Source of the DNA: Pedobacter sp014947265
GTDB lineage: Bacteria > Bacteroidota > Bacteroidia > Sphingobacteriales > Sphingobacteriaceae
Direction of reading: 5' to 3'
DNA: 64,000 nucleotides
NCBI RefSeq assembly: GCF_014947265.1
Contig: NZ_JADCNK010000004.1
Coordinates: 248,001-312,000, forward strand
Under the pieces are notes generated by a model that saw only the letters and a list, made by a program, of their open reading frames with translations, was not told the origin of the DNA and made no database searches. This document shows, piece by piece, positions 1-8,184 of this stretch; position 1 is the stretch's first letter; every line of letters starts with the position of its first letter. The translations under genes and the position numbers were made by a program.

Positions 1-1346
1 TTTCAGGCAACGAAGCCGATATTCCGGTAAATACAGGGAGTAAACCTGATATTTCTAGAGTAAAATCAGCGGAACTGTACGAGAAATCAAAAACGTATTT
101 CCCTGGTGGGGTAAACTCTCCGGTAAGGGCTTTTAAATCTGTTTATGGTACGCCACTTTTTATCGAGAAAGGGGACGGCTGCTTTATCTGGGATGCCGAC
201 GGTAATCAATTTATCGATTTTTGTGGTAGCTGGGGGCCACTAATTTTGGGGCATAACAATCCCAAAATCCGCGAAAAAGTTACCGAGGTGATGCAGAATG
301 GAATGAGCTTTGGTGCGCCAACGGCTTTAGAAAATGAATTGGCTGAGCTGATTATTAAAAACAACCGTTTTGTTGAAAAGATCCGCTTCACCAGTTCGGG
401 TACCGAAGCGGTAATGTCGGCTATACGTTTGGCAAGAGGTTTTACCGGTCGGGATAAGATTTTAAAATTTGAAGGCTGTTACCATGGCCATAGCGATTCG
501 CTTTTAGTTAAAGCAGGTTCAGGTCTGGTTACTTTTGGAGAAACTTCCTCAGCAGGTGTACCAAAATCTTTTGCTGAAGAAACCATTGTGGTGCCTTTAA
601 ATGATAAAACAGCTATCGAACAAGCTTTTGCGCAGTTTAAAGATCAGATTGCTGCGGTAATTATCGAAGGTATTCCGGCGAATAACGGTTTAATCATGCA
701 GGATGAAGAATACATTCATTTTTTGCGTAAAATTTGTACCGATAATGGTTCCCTTTTAATTTTTGACGAAGTAATTACTGGTTTCAGGGTAGGTTTTGAA
801 GGAGCAGCAGCACATTATGGTATTACGCCTGATATTGTTACTTATGGCAAAATCATTGGCGGTGGATTACCCGTTGGTATGTATGGTGCGCGCGCTGAAA
901 TTATGGCGCATATTTCTCCTGATGGTGGTGTATACCAGGCAGGCACGTTATCTGGGAATCCTGTGGCTATGGCAGCTGGAATTGCCACTTTAACAGAATT
1001 AAATAAATCGGGTTTTTACAAAGACCTGAATAATAAGGCACAAGAATTTGTAGCCAGTATTCAGCGTTTTGCCACCGCGCGTAATTATAAATTTAAAGTA
1101 TTTACCATTGGCTCTATCTTCTGGTTTGCTTTTACCGATAAAGATAAAATCCAATCGGCTGATGACATCGATGCTGGAAGCATGGAGAAATTCAAAGTGA
1201 TGCACCGGGAATTATTGAATAGAGGGATTTATTTAGGTCCATCGGGATACGAAGTTGGTTTCGTATCTTCAGCACATACAAAGATTGAATTGGAGAAAGC
1301 GAAACGTGCTATTTTTGAAGCATTAGATTTGGTATTTAAGAAGTAG
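1..1346 (+). CDS. hemL: Glutamate-1-semialdehyde 2,1-aminomutase, 5' end missing
   Basis: PLP-dependent aminomutase that converts glutamate-1-semialdehyde to 5-aminolevulinate in the C5 heme pathway. The frame is open from base 3 to the TAG at 1344-1346 with no in-frame ATG, so the start lies left of the window. About 447 residues are visible, slightly more than the usual 425-430. The N-terminal family motif FPGGVNSPVRAF is read near 93-130, the cofactor region is clear, and the PLP lysine sits in YGKIIGGGLPVG (Lys codon 849-851). hemE and a HemJ-like gene follow within 5 kb on the same strand, which supports the heme role. A shorter in-frame TTG at 246 would cut off conserved sequence and is not the start. 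Confidence 0.95.
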   Translation, partial: SGNEADIPVNTGSKPDISRVKSAELYEKSKTYFPGGVNSPVRAFKSVYGTPLFIEKGDGCFIWDADGNQFIDFCGSWGPLILGHNNPKIREKVTEVMQNGMSFGAPTALENELAELIIKNNRFVEKIRFTSSGTEAVMSAIRLARGFTGRDKILKFEGCYHGHSDSLLVKAGSGLVTFGETSSAGVPKSFAEETIVVPLNDKTAIEQAFAQFKDQIAAVIIEGIPANNGLIMQDEEYIHFLRKICTDNGSLLIFDEVITGFRVGFEGAAAHYGITPDIVTYGKIIGGGLPVGMYGARAEIMAHISPDGGVYQAGTLSGNPVAMAAGIATLTELNKSGFYKDLNNKAQEFVASIQRFATARNYKFKVFTIGSIFWFAFTDKDKIQSADDIDAGSMEKFKVMHRELLNRGIYLGPSGYEVGFVSSAHTKIELEKAKRAIFEALDLVFKK

Positions 1347-1407
1347 CTTTTAACCCATTATATGATACTGTGCGATGGTTCGTGGAGACACGAACCATGG
1401 AGAAAAA

Positions 1408-1452
1408 TAATCTGTGTAATCACCCAATCTGTGTAATCAACCCGAAGGAAAA
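1408..1452 (-). repeat. Dispersed 'GATTACACAGAT' spacer repeat
   Basis: Read on the minus strand this starts TTTTCCTTCGGGTTGATTAC and carries two GATTACACAGATT units. The same block occurs at 20866-20906, 21524-21575 and twice in tandem at 24961-25111. It sits only between genes. Confidence 0.6.
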
Positions 1453-1460
1453 ACTGATAA

Positions 1461-2327
1461 ATGAAGAAATCTATAATTATATTTTACGCATTATTGCTTT
1501 ATGCGATGATTCAGCTCATTTCATGGGGAACATTGGTGGTGCGTTTGCAACCCAGTCGCATGACGATGATTATGGGTGAAGGATCGGTATTTGTATTTTT
1601 GCTTTGTATTGGTGGCTACTTTCTCCATCAATCCTTAAAACGTGAAGATAAATTAAGAGAACAGCAACAGAACTTTTTAATGTCGATTACTCATGAATTA
1701 AAATCTCCTTTAGCGGCAATCAAACTTTCCATTCAAACTATTGTTAAACGGGATTTGGATAAAGCACGTCAAATCTCCTTATTAAATAATTCGTTAAAAG
1801 ATATTGAGCGTTTGGACGATCTGGTCGAAAATATGCTATTGGCTACCAAGATCGAAAACCGTTCTTACACTTTTCCGAAAGAGGAATTTAATTTTTCAGA
1901 ACTGGTATATAAAATCACCGATCGGTTACAGGTTCACTCTTGTGGCAACGAACAATTGATAAGTGCCCAAATTCAGCCAAATTTGCAGATAATGGGTGAC
2001 AAATTTGCCTTATCGTCAGTTGTAACCAATTTGATCGAGAATGCAGTTAAGTATTCAAGTCCATGCGATGAGATAAATGTGCATTTAAATGATGTAGATG
2101 GTCATATTCACTTAAGTGTTATAGATAAAGGGCCAGGTATTTCAGATGCGGAAAAAATGTTGATATTTGATAAGTTTTACCGCGTTGGTAACGAGAATGT
2201 CAGAAAAGCGAAAGGAACAGGTTTAGGCTTGTTTATTGTGAAAGAGGTTTTACAATACCATGATGCAGATATTACAGTAAAAGACAATTTGCCTCAAGGA
2301 AGTATTTTTGAAGTAACATTTAGTTAA
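1461..2327 (+). CDS. Sensor histidine kinase with two membrane segments
   Basis: Membrane histidine kinase of 288 residues. Two hydrophobic segments (about residues 5-25 and 40-57) enclose only a very short loop, so there is essentially no periplasmic sensor domain and the signal may be sensed within the membrane. The HisKA box ITHELKSPLA places the phosphorylated His at residue 78. HATPase motifs follow: N box NLIENAVKYSS, G1 DKGPGIS, G2 GTGLGLF. The response regulator starts 8 bp downstream, so the two are almost certainly cotranscribed. The signal cannot be inferred. An overlapping frame beginning at 1370 is out of phase and not credible. Confidence 0.88.
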   Translation: MKKSIIIFYALLLYAMIQLISWGTLVVRLQPSRMTMIMGEGSVFVFLLCIGGYFLHQSLKREDKLREQQQNFLMSITHELKSPLAAIKLSIQTIVKRDLDKARQISLLNNSLKDIERLDDLVENMLLATKIENRSYTFPKEEFNFSELVYKITDRLQVHSCGNEQLISAQIQPNLQIMGDKFALSSVVTNLIENAVKYSSPCDEINVHLNDVDGHIHLSVIDKGPGISDAEKMLIFDKFYRVGNENVRKAKGTGLGLFIVKEVLQYHDADITVKDNLPQGSIFEVTFS

Positions 2328-2335
2328 TCTCAATT

Positions 2336-3040
2336 ATGTCACAAAAATTAAGAATTCTATTGGTAGAAGACGAGGATCACTTGTTAGATGCTATCAAATT
2401 AAACCTTGAACTTGAGGGTTATAAAGTTCACGCCGTTAAAGATGGCAAAACCGCTCTTAAAATTTTTAAAGAAGAACGCTTCAATCTGATTATTTTAGAT
2501 GTAATGTTGCCTGAAATGGATGGTTTCCAGGTTTGCGAAACAATCCGTTTAGAGAATGCAGAAGTTCCGATTATGTTTTTAACAGCTAAAAACACTTCGG
2601 AAGACCGTGTTTTAGGTTTGAAAAAAGGAGCTGACGATTATTTGGTTAAACCATTTAACTTAGAAGAATTAATTCTTCGTGTGGGTATTTTGGTTAAACG
2701 CAGTTTAAAATCTGACGATTTAAAAGAATTAAATTCTTACAAAATCGGTGATAAAACGATCTATTTTAACTCTTTCGAATTGAAACATGATGATGGTACC
2801 ATTACGCCATTAACCAAAAAAGAAACGATGTTGTTGAAACTGTTGATCGAGCGTAAAAACGATGCCGTTTCGAGAGAGCAAATTTTAGAAACCGTTTGGA
2901 ATTATGATGTTTATCCATCAACCAGAACGATTGATAATTTCATCTTAACGTTCCGTAAGTATTTCGAACCAGATCAAAAAAATCCAGTTTATTTCCACTC
3001 CATCCGTGGTGTAGGCTATAAGTTTACTGATAGTCATTAA
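2336..3040 (+). CDS. OmpR-family response regulator
   Basis: DNA-binding response regulator of 234 residues. The receiver domain (about 5-120) has the acidic pocket VEDED near residue 10, the phosphoacceptor Asp55 in LDVMLPEMDG, and the conserved Lys in YLVKPF. The C-terminal winged helix (about 135-232) ends in RGVGYKF, typical of OmpR/PhoB proteins. It directly follows the kinase and is its likely partner. Its stop overlaps the next start by one base (TAATG), so translation of the third gene is coupled. Confidence 0.92.
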   Translation: MSQKLRILLVEDEDHLLDAIKLNLELEGYKVHAVKDGKTALKIFKEERFNLIILDVMLPEMDGFQVCETIRLENAEVPIMFLTAKNTSEDRVLGLKKGADDYLVKPFNLEELILRVGILVKRSLKSDDLKELNSYKIGDKTIYFNSFELKHDDGTITPLTKKETMLLKLLIERKNDAVSREQILETVWNYDVYPSTRTIDNFILTFRKYFEPDQKNPVYFHSIRGVGYKFTDSH

Positions 3041-3555
3041 TGTACAATAATAAAGGCAGATATGCTTTAATGGCAGTTTTTGTGCTGGCTGCGTTGGTTT
3101 GTATTTTTTACAATCAATACCAGTTAGCCGCTGTCTCAGGGCTTTTATTTGCTTTTGTTGTTTGGAGCCATTTTAAGCATAGTTCAGTTTTGATGGCATC
3201 GAAACATTTCAAAAATAACGAATTCGGTAAAACCAAAGCCTTATTGGCAGAGGTGGTTAAGCCAGAGCGCTTAGCTAAAAATCGAAGGGGTTATTACGAA
3301 TTTATGCAAGGCAATATGGCTTTGAAGGAAGAAGACTACGATAAGGCTGAATATCACTTTCAGTTGGCGAGTCGTTTTCCGGTGGGCGGAAAAAACGAGA
3401 AATCGTATGTGCTGATCCATTTGGCTAATCTCGCTTTACGGAAGAAAGACAGAGAAAGGGCCGAAGCTTATACTAAATTGGCTAAGGAACTTGCCGAATC
3501 GCAACGCTCGAAAGACATTATCGTTAAGATTGAAAAAGAAATAAGCAAAATATAA
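3040..3555 (+). CDS. Membrane-anchored TPR-like protein
   Basis: Protein of 171 residues with two closely spaced hydrophobic helices (about 9-24 and 28-45), followed by a basic, helical cytoplasmic part. Helical pairs around residues 85-160 (MQGNMALKEEDYDKAEYHF and the following ALRKKDRERAEAY) have the alternating pattern of tetratricopeptide repeats. It overlaps the response-regulator stop by one base and ends at a terminator, so it is the last gene of the kinase/regulator unit. Function not recognised; TPR proteins usually hold partners together. Confidence 0.7.
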   Translation: MYNNKGRYALMAVFVLAALVCIFYNQYQLAAVSGLLFAFVVWSHFKHSSVLMASKHFKNNEFGKTKALLAEVVKPERLAKNRRGYYEFMQGNMALKEEDYDKAEYHFQLASRFPVGGKNEKSYVLIHLANLALRKKDRERAEAYTKLAKELAESQRSKDIIVKIEKEISKI

Positions 3556-3579
3556 TAGGACTATTGTCGTTTTGAATAA

Positions 3580-3623
3580 ACGAAGCACCAGTTTTTGATA
3601 AAAAGGTACTTCGTTTTTTTTTT
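3580..3623 (+). terminator. Intrinsic terminator after the two-component unit
   Basis: A 10-bp stem with one mismatch (ACGAAGCACC against GGTACTTCGT) and a 15-nt loop, followed by ten T residues. It lies 25 bp after the TPR gene stop. Confidence 0.75.
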
Positions 3624-3660
3624 ATTTAATACCTTTGCCCAATTAAATTTTAAGCTATTA

Positions 3661-3732
3661 GTCATCCTGAATTCAGTTCAGGATCTAAAAAAGATGCTGA
3701 AATAATCCGATAGCTATCGGATCAGCATGACG
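3661..3732. repeat. REP-like dispersed palindrome
   Basis: Opens GTCATCCTGA and closes TCAGCATGAC, the outer signature shared with the elements at 7899, 16811 and 21899. It contains an 18-bp perfect palindrome at 3705-3722 centred on CGATAGCTATCG. It lies between the terminator and hemE. Confidence 0.7.
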
Positions 3733-3755
3733 CGTAGTGACACGAAATACAAATC

Positions 3756-4781
3756 ATGAAGAATAACTTATTTTTAGACGCTGCATTTTCAAAACAAACA
3801 GAACGCCCGCCAGTGTGGATGATGCGTCAGGCAGGTCGTTTTATGCCACAATATTGGGAAATTAAAAACAAATACTCTTTTTTAGAGATGTGTAAGACTC
3901 CCGAAATTGCAGCCGACGTAACGATGTTACCTGTTGATTTATTAGGAATTGATGCCGCGATTTTATTCTGTGATATTTTGGTAACAGGTGAGGCTATGGG
4001 TGGCGATTTGAGTTTTACCCAAGGTGTTGGTCCAAAGTTTGCAAACCCTGTACGTAATGCCCAGGACATTGAAAACCTAAATGTTGATTGTCTGGACGAA
4101 TTGCAGTATGTAGCTGATGCCATTAAAGTGATTCAACAACGCTTAAATGGAGACATTCCTTTAATTGGTTTTGCTGGTGCACCATTTACAGTAATGAGTT
4201 ATTTAATTGAAGGAGGTTCATCTAAAGATTTTAAATTAACCAAGTTATTTATACACAACCAACCAGAACTGGCACATAAACTTTTGGCTAAAATTGCTAA
4301 AGTAACAGCCGATTATCTTAACCTTCAAATTGCTGCCGGCGTTAATGCAGTGCAGATTTTCGATAGTTGGGCGCTTGCTTTATCATGGAATGATTATCAG
4401 GAGTTTTCTCACCGTTATATCCAGGAAATTATTGCCAACTTGAATAGGAAAGATATTCCGGTAATTTCTTTCTGTAAAGGAAGTTCGGTTTTTGCACCGA
4501 TTATGGCAGAAGCTAAACCAGACGTAATTTCAGTTGACTGGAATGCAGATTTATTGAACATTAAAAATGCTTTGCCTGCTGGTATTGCTGTTCAGGGGAA
4601 TTTAGATCCACATATTTTATACGCAGATAAAGCAGTAATTAAAGCACAAATCCACAAGTTATTCGAACGTATGCGCGGTACCGAAGGATTTATCTTCAAC
4701 TTAGGTCACGGTATTATGCCTGATATTCCTTTCGATAATGTGAAGTATGCCATTGATGTGGTGAAGGAGTTTAGGTATTAA
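3756..4781 (+). CDS. hemE: Uroporphyrinogen decarboxylase
   Basis: Decarboxylates the four acetate side chains of uroporphyrinogen III to give coproporphyrinogen III. The 341-residue length is normal for the family. The signature RPPVWMMRQAGR lies at residues 17-28 and the second signature GFAGAPFTVMSYLIEGG near residue 140; GNLDP and the C-terminal NLGHGI motif are present. The ATG at 3756 fits the family N terminus exactly. It is cytosolic, in the same orientation as hemL and the HemJ-like gene but separated from hemL by an unrelated two-component unit. Confidence 0.97.
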   Translation: MKNNLFLDAAFSKQTERPPVWMMRQAGRFMPQYWEIKNKYSFLEMCKTPEIAADVTMLPVDLLGIDAAILFCDILVTGEAMGGDLSFTQGVGPKFANPVRNAQDIENLNVDCLDELQYVADAIKVIQQRLNGDIPLIGFAGAPFTVMSYLIEGGSSKDFKLTKLFIHNQPELAHKLLAKIAKVTADYLNLQIAAGVNAVQIFDSWALALSWNDYQEFSHRYIQEIIANLNRKDIPVISFCKGSSVFAPIMAEAKPDVISVDWNADLLNIKNALPAGIAVQGNLDPHILYADKAVIKAQIHKLFERMRGTEGFIFNLGHGIMPDIPFDNVKYAIDVVKEFRY

Positions 4782-4827
4782 CCGAATCATTTGATTTTTT
4801 GTATATTAGCTTTATAACTTCAATAGT

Positions 4828-5061
4828 ATGACTGTTAAATCTTTGAATGATGAGGATAAGCTGCCGATTAAACAATTAATTAGAGCCGTTAATAAGAAGA
4901 TGGAGGATGTTCTAAGGGTTGTTGATGCCTTAAATTTAGGTAGGACCGAAGTTAAAGCGGATGGTGTTTACAGAACATTCAACAACGGAGATACAGTTAA
5001 AGTAGCGGAAGGTAATTTTAAAAGAAGAAGAGTTTCTGTAAAGAGAATTAAGCTTTTTTAA
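4828..5061 (+). CDS. Small protein, candidate antitoxin partner of the zeta-like gene
   Basis: A 77-residue, highly charged protein with a helical N-terminal half and a strongly basic C-terminal half (FKRRRVSVKRIK). No domain is recognised. The case for an antitoxin is context only: it is short, lies immediately upstream of a zeta-toxin-like P-loop gene, and its stop overlaps that start by one base (TAATG), the usual layout of toxin/antitoxin pairs. It does not resemble the three-helix epsilon antitoxin in any obvious way. Confidence 0.6.
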   Translation: MTVKSLNDEDKLPIKQLIRAVNKKMEDVLRVVDALNLGRTEVKADGVYRTFNNGDTVKVAEGNFKRRRVSVKRIKLF

Positions 5062-5807
5062 TGCCCAAAAAACTTAAATTAAGGATTTTTGCAGGACCAA
5101 ATGGTTCTGGTAAAACTACTTTTTTTGATTCTATAAAATCAAGCTATTTCTCCACCCGAATTTTTGTTAATGCAGGTTTATTGGAAGAAGAATTTAAGAA
5201 GAAGAATTTTCTAAACTTATCTGATTTTGAAATCGATGCTACTAATGAAGATTTTGAATCGTTTTGCTTTCAAAATGGACTTTTCATAAAAGCTGGATTT
5301 GACAAAAAAAACTGGAACTTAGCTGTAAGAGAAAATGTTATTGTTAAAGCCTTATCAAGCTCAACAATTTATAATTCTTATCATTTTGCCATTGTCGCTG
5401 ATTTTATTCGATACTCATTAATCAGAAATAAAAAGTCTTTCAGCTTCGAAACGGTGTTTTCACATGCTTCTAAATTAGATCTTATCGATTTTGCTCATCG
5501 TAATAATTATAAGGTCTATCTTTATTTTATTGGTACTGAGACACCAAAGATGAATTTAGAACGAGTAAAGGATCGGGTTTCGAAAGGAGGCCATTTAGTT
5601 GATGCAGAAAAGATTGAGAAACGATATTTTTTGACAATGGATTTATTAATTGAGATGCTTAAAAAAGTAGATCAAACCTATCTTTGGGACAATTCTGAAA
5701 CAAAACACAATTATGTTGGTGAAATTTGTGATGGAATATTAAATCTACAACTTACTAATATCCCAAATTGGATTGATACTTACATTTTGAATAAAATAAA
5801 ACAATGA
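5061..5807 (+). CDS. Zeta-toxin-like P-loop kinase
   Basis: P-loop NTPase of 248 residues resembling the zeta toxin/AAA_33 group, whose characterised members phosphorylate UDP-N-acetylglucosamine. Walker A is GPNGSGKT at residues 12-19. The conserved FETVFSH block (about 136-142) and the basic RVKDRVSKGGH-V stretch with the RYF motif (about 175-195) match the substrate and ATP lid region of that group. It is coupled to the small gene upstream (TAATG) and to the HemJ-like gene downstream (ATGA overlap). Substrate and toxicity are inferred from family only; some members of this fold are not toxins. Confidence 0.72.
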   Translation: MPKKLKLRIFAGPNGSGKTTFFDSIKSSYFSTRIFVNAGLLEEEFKKKNFLNLSDFEIDATNEDFESFCFQNGLFIKAGFDKKNWNLAVRENVIVKALSSSTIYNSYHFAIVADFIRYSLIRNKKSFSFETVFSHASKLDLIDFAHRNNYKVYLYFIGTETPKMNLERVKDRVSKGGHLVDAEKIEKRYFLTMDLLIEMLKKVDQTYLWDNSETKHNYVGEICDGILNLQLTNIPNWIDTYILNKIKQ

Positions 5808-6364
5808 TAGAAATCCTATTGCCATTTTACCAATATTTTAAAGCTGTACACATTGTGTTTGTAATTAGCTGGATGGCTGGTTTATTTTATATTTTAAGTC
5901 TTTTTATTTACCATACCGAAGCTAAAGATAAACCTGAACCTGAAAAAAGTATCCTCCAAAAACAGTTTGTTAAAATGGAAGCTACTTTATGGAAGATTAT
6001 TGCTACCCCGGCCATGATTATTTCTGTTTTGGCAGGGGTATCTATGCTAACTTTAAATCCAGACTTGCTTCAAGCCGATTGGATGTGGGTAAAGCTAGGT
6101 TTTGTAATTGGCTTACTCATCTATCATTTCATTTGTCAAAACATCGTTAAGCAGCTTAAAAATGATCAGTATAAACTAACTAGCTTTCAGTTGAGGTTAT
6201 GGCGTGAACTGGCTACCATTTTTATGATTGCCATTGTATTTGTTGTGATTCTTAAAAGCGCTATTAACTGGATTTACGGTTTAGTTGGCATAATGGGCGT
6301 AGCAATGGCCATCATGATTGCAGTTAAACTGTATAAAAATTATCGTAAAAAAAGTGGCGAATAA
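5804..6364 (+). CDS. HemJ/CopD-like membrane protein, probable protoporphyrinogen oxidase
   Basis: A 186-residue membrane protein with four or five hydrophobic helices. It fits the HemJ (UPF0093) family, which oxidises protoporphyrinogen IX with bound heme: conserved His16 (AVHIVFVISWMAGLFY), the IYHTEA motif near residue 35, and a C-terminal helix beginning LRLWRELATIF. Nearby hemL and hemE support a heme role. Oddity: the stretch normally written FYxxRLFxYH reads FYILSLFIYH, with Ser in place of the expected Arg. A CopD-family relative with another role is therefore possible, so I give no symbol. It overlaps the zeta-like gene by 4 bp (ATGA). Confidence 0.7.
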   Translation: MIEILLPFYQYFKAVHIVFVISWMAGLFYILSLFIYHTEAKDKPEPEKSILQKQFVKMEATLWKIIATPAMIISVLAGVSMLTLNPDLLQADWMWVKLGFVIGLLIYHFICQNIVKQLKNDQYKLTSFQLRLWRELATIFMIAIVFVVILKSAINWIYGLVGIMGVAMAIMIAVKLYKNYRKKSGE

Positions 6365-6368
6365 TCTT

Positions 6369-6510
6369 TAAACCACAAAGTCACCAATGCACAAAGAATA
6401 TTGTTTGTAATTAAAGGTGTCAAAAAAACTTGGTGTCCTTTGTGCCTTGGTGGTCAGCCTATGTTAACTTTGTTTCCTTTGCGTAAACTTCGCGTTCTTT
6501 GCGGTTAAAT
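6369..6510. repeat. Dispersed 'CACAAAG...TTTGTG / TTTGCGGTTAA' repeat
   Basis: ACCACAAAGTCACCAATGCA is mirrored by a CCTTTGTGCCTTGGTGGT stretch, then CTTTGCG...TTCTTTGCGGTTAAA. Related words occur at 15385-15425 and 25980-26005. This is a decayed inverted repeat with no coding potential. Confidence 0.5.
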
Positions 6511-6526
6511 AAACGAAAAACTATTC

Positions 6527-6534
6527 TAAATTTG
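6527..6534 (+). promoter_or_regulatory. Candidate -7 promoter element
   Basis: TAAATTTG matches the Bacteroidota -7 consensus TAnnTTTG exactly and lies 19 bp before the ATG at 6554. The -33 element is weak (TTA with about 19 bp spacing). Confidence 0.5.
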
Positions 6535-6553
6535 GGCGATAAAATCCAAGCTC

Positions 6554-7711
6554 ATGTTTACAACTACAGGTCAGAAAATGGCCTTAATCTTAATAACTTT
6601 TCTTTTCAGTTCTTATTTTGCTTCGGCACAGTTTAATCAATCAGCCTTCGAAAACAGGATCCGTCCTGATAGCAGCTTAACTAATGAGGTTCACTTCAAT
6701 TTCTACAATTTAAACTACGTCCGTAATTACGAGTATACCAACGATTTTCATGACGGTTATACCCTGTACGGAACACAGTTGCAACCTCAAATTGTTTATT
6801 ATGCGCATCCTAATCTTGCCATTACTGCTGGTGCTTTTATCAGAAAAGATTTCGGGCGGAACGGGATTTCTGATGCTAAACCTTTATTCAGCTTAAAATA
6901 CCATAAGCGTAACCTCACTTTAATTTTTGGTAGTTTAGAAGGAAACATTCAGCATAAATATATTGAACCTTTATACGATTTCGAAAGAACTTTAACTACG
7001 CCGATTGAATATGGAACGCAATTATTGGTTGAGCGTAAGAAATTTACCTTAGATGCCTGGATTGCCTGGCAAAAAATGATCTACAAAGGTGATCCGGCTA
7101 AAGAAGAGATTATTGGTGGTTTATCAACCGAAAGTTTCTTAATCAAAAATGACGACTGGAAATTGAGTATTCCTGCACAGTTTTTAGCTTTTCACCAGGG
7201 CGGACAAATTGATGTGTTAAAAGAAATCCCGATTACCACCATGTTTAATGGCGCAACAGGTATAAAGCTGCATAAAGCTATTAATTCCAATATTAAACAG
7301 GTATATACTGATAACTATATTGCCGTTTACAAAGATTTCTCGCCCGACAAAAGAAGGGCTTACCAAGGTGGTTTTGGTTTATGGTTAAATGCTGGTTTAG
7401 AAAGTAAGTGGGGCAGTTTGGTTGCTTCTTACTGGAAGGGCAATAACTTTATTTCGATTAAAGGTATGCCACTTTATGAATCGGTTTCAGATAACCTGTA
7501 CAGTCCGGGCTTGAGGCAAAGTTCAAGAAACATTGTTTCGTTGCGTTATGCGTACCAAAAAGAATTAATTCCGCATTTATATCTTGATGTTCGTTTCGAA
7601 CCGCATATCGATCTTGATCATACCGATAAACAACTTCAGTTTAACCATTCCTTCTTTTTGACCTATAAACAGGATTTCAAATTGTTTAAGGTGAAGAAAG
7701 CTGAGAGGTAA
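6554..7711 (+). CDS. Predicted outer-membrane barrel protein of unknown function
   Basis: A 385-residue protein with a signal peptide (hydrophobic to about residue 20, then FASA/Q). The rest has alternating aromatic-rich beta strands (YNLNYVRNYEY, SLKYHKRNLTLIFGSL, ISLRYAYQKELIPHLYLDVRFEP) and strong Phe/Tyr/Leu endings, the pattern of a beta barrel. No family is recognised. It has its own candidate promoter and stands alone between repeat blocks. An outer-membrane location is inferred from composition. Confidence 0.7.
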   Translation: MFTTTGQKMALILITFLFSSYFASAQFNQSAFENRIRPDSSLTNEVHFNFYNLNYVRNYEYTNDFHDGYTLYGTQLQPQIVYYAHPNLAITAGAFIRKDFGRNGISDAKPLFSLKYHKRNLTLIFGSLEGNIQHKYIEPLYDFERTLTTPIEYGTQLLVERKKFTLDAWIAWQKMIYKGDPAKEEIIGGLSTESFLIKNDDWKLSIPAQFLAFHQGGQIDVLKEIPITTMFNGATGIKLHKAINSNIKQVYTDNYIAVYKDFSPDKRRAYQGGFGLWLNAGLESKWGSLVASYWKGNNFISIKGMPLYESVSDNLYSPGLRQSSRNIVSLRYAYQKELIPHLYLDVRFEPHIDLDHTDKQLQFNHSFFLTYKQDFKLFKVKKAER

Positions 7712-7750
7712 AAGGTGTAAGGTTTAGGGTTGCTAAACTCATATCATTTC

Positions 7751-7779
7751 AAACCCCGAGGTATAAACCTGCGGGGTTT
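7751..7779. repeat. REP-like hairpin (AAACCCCG/CGGGGTTT type)
   Basis: AAACCCCG pairs with CGGGGTTT across a GGTAT-AAACC centre. It is related in plan to the AAACCTCGCAGGTTTT element at 23394. It is the first of three palindromes in the gene-free stretch 7712-8184. Confidence 0.55.
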
Positions 7780-7789
7780 GTTGTTTGTA

Positions 7790-7839
7790 GACTTCCGAAG
7801 TTACCCCTGCGCCCAACTCCCTTTGAAACTTCGGAAGTC
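7790..7839. repeat. REP-like hairpin (GACTTCCGAAGTT type)
   Basis: GACTTCCGAAGTT at 7790-7802 is the perfect inverted complement of AACTTCGGAAGTC at 7827-7839, with a 24-nt loop. Second palindrome of the 7.7-8.0 kb array. Confidence 0.65.
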
Positions 7840-7847
7840 CCTGCCTG

Positions 7848-8004
7848 CTAAACCCGATAGCAGTGGAAATCCTTTTTTCTGTAGCAACCTTGAATATACT
7901 GTCATGCTGAGGCACGAAGCATCTGCAACCGATGAAACAGATGCTTCGTGCCTCAGCATGACAGAAGTATAAAAAAGATTGCAGCGGATAGCGGGACTAA
8001 CACC
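7848..8004 (+). repeat. Composite dispersed repeat, copy A, with 27-bp perfect inverted arms
   Basis: A central hairpin has 27-bp perfect arms (7899-7925 and 7938-7964, beginning CTGTCATGCTGAGG) around a 12-nt loop. It is flanked by CTAAACCCGATAGCAGTGG on the left and GGATAGCGGGACT on the right. The whole unit reappears in inverted orientation at 16767-16925. The remaining part of this gene-free stretch (8005-8184) holds the upstream region of the sigma gene with no clear motif. Confidence 0.7.
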
Positions 8005-8184
8005 TCAAAAATGCTCCTGTCTTTGCTTTTCAAATCAAAAAACTATATCTTTCTTGAAAATTATTTTAATCATATCTGTCTGATAATCAATAGCTATATT
8101 TCTAAATTTAACTTTATTTAACTTTTTTTCTCACCCCATGCAACCATTGTTTGTAATTGCCCATCTTCTATATACAAACACACA

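Noticed and set aside
1370..1579. 69-codon frame overlapping the histidine kinase start
   Set aside because: It translates the GATTACACAGAT repeat and then the kinase in a wrong frame.
7730..7972. 80-codon plus-strand frame after the outer-membrane protein
   Set aside because: It is a translation of three REP-like palindromes; the peptide has no protein-like pattern.
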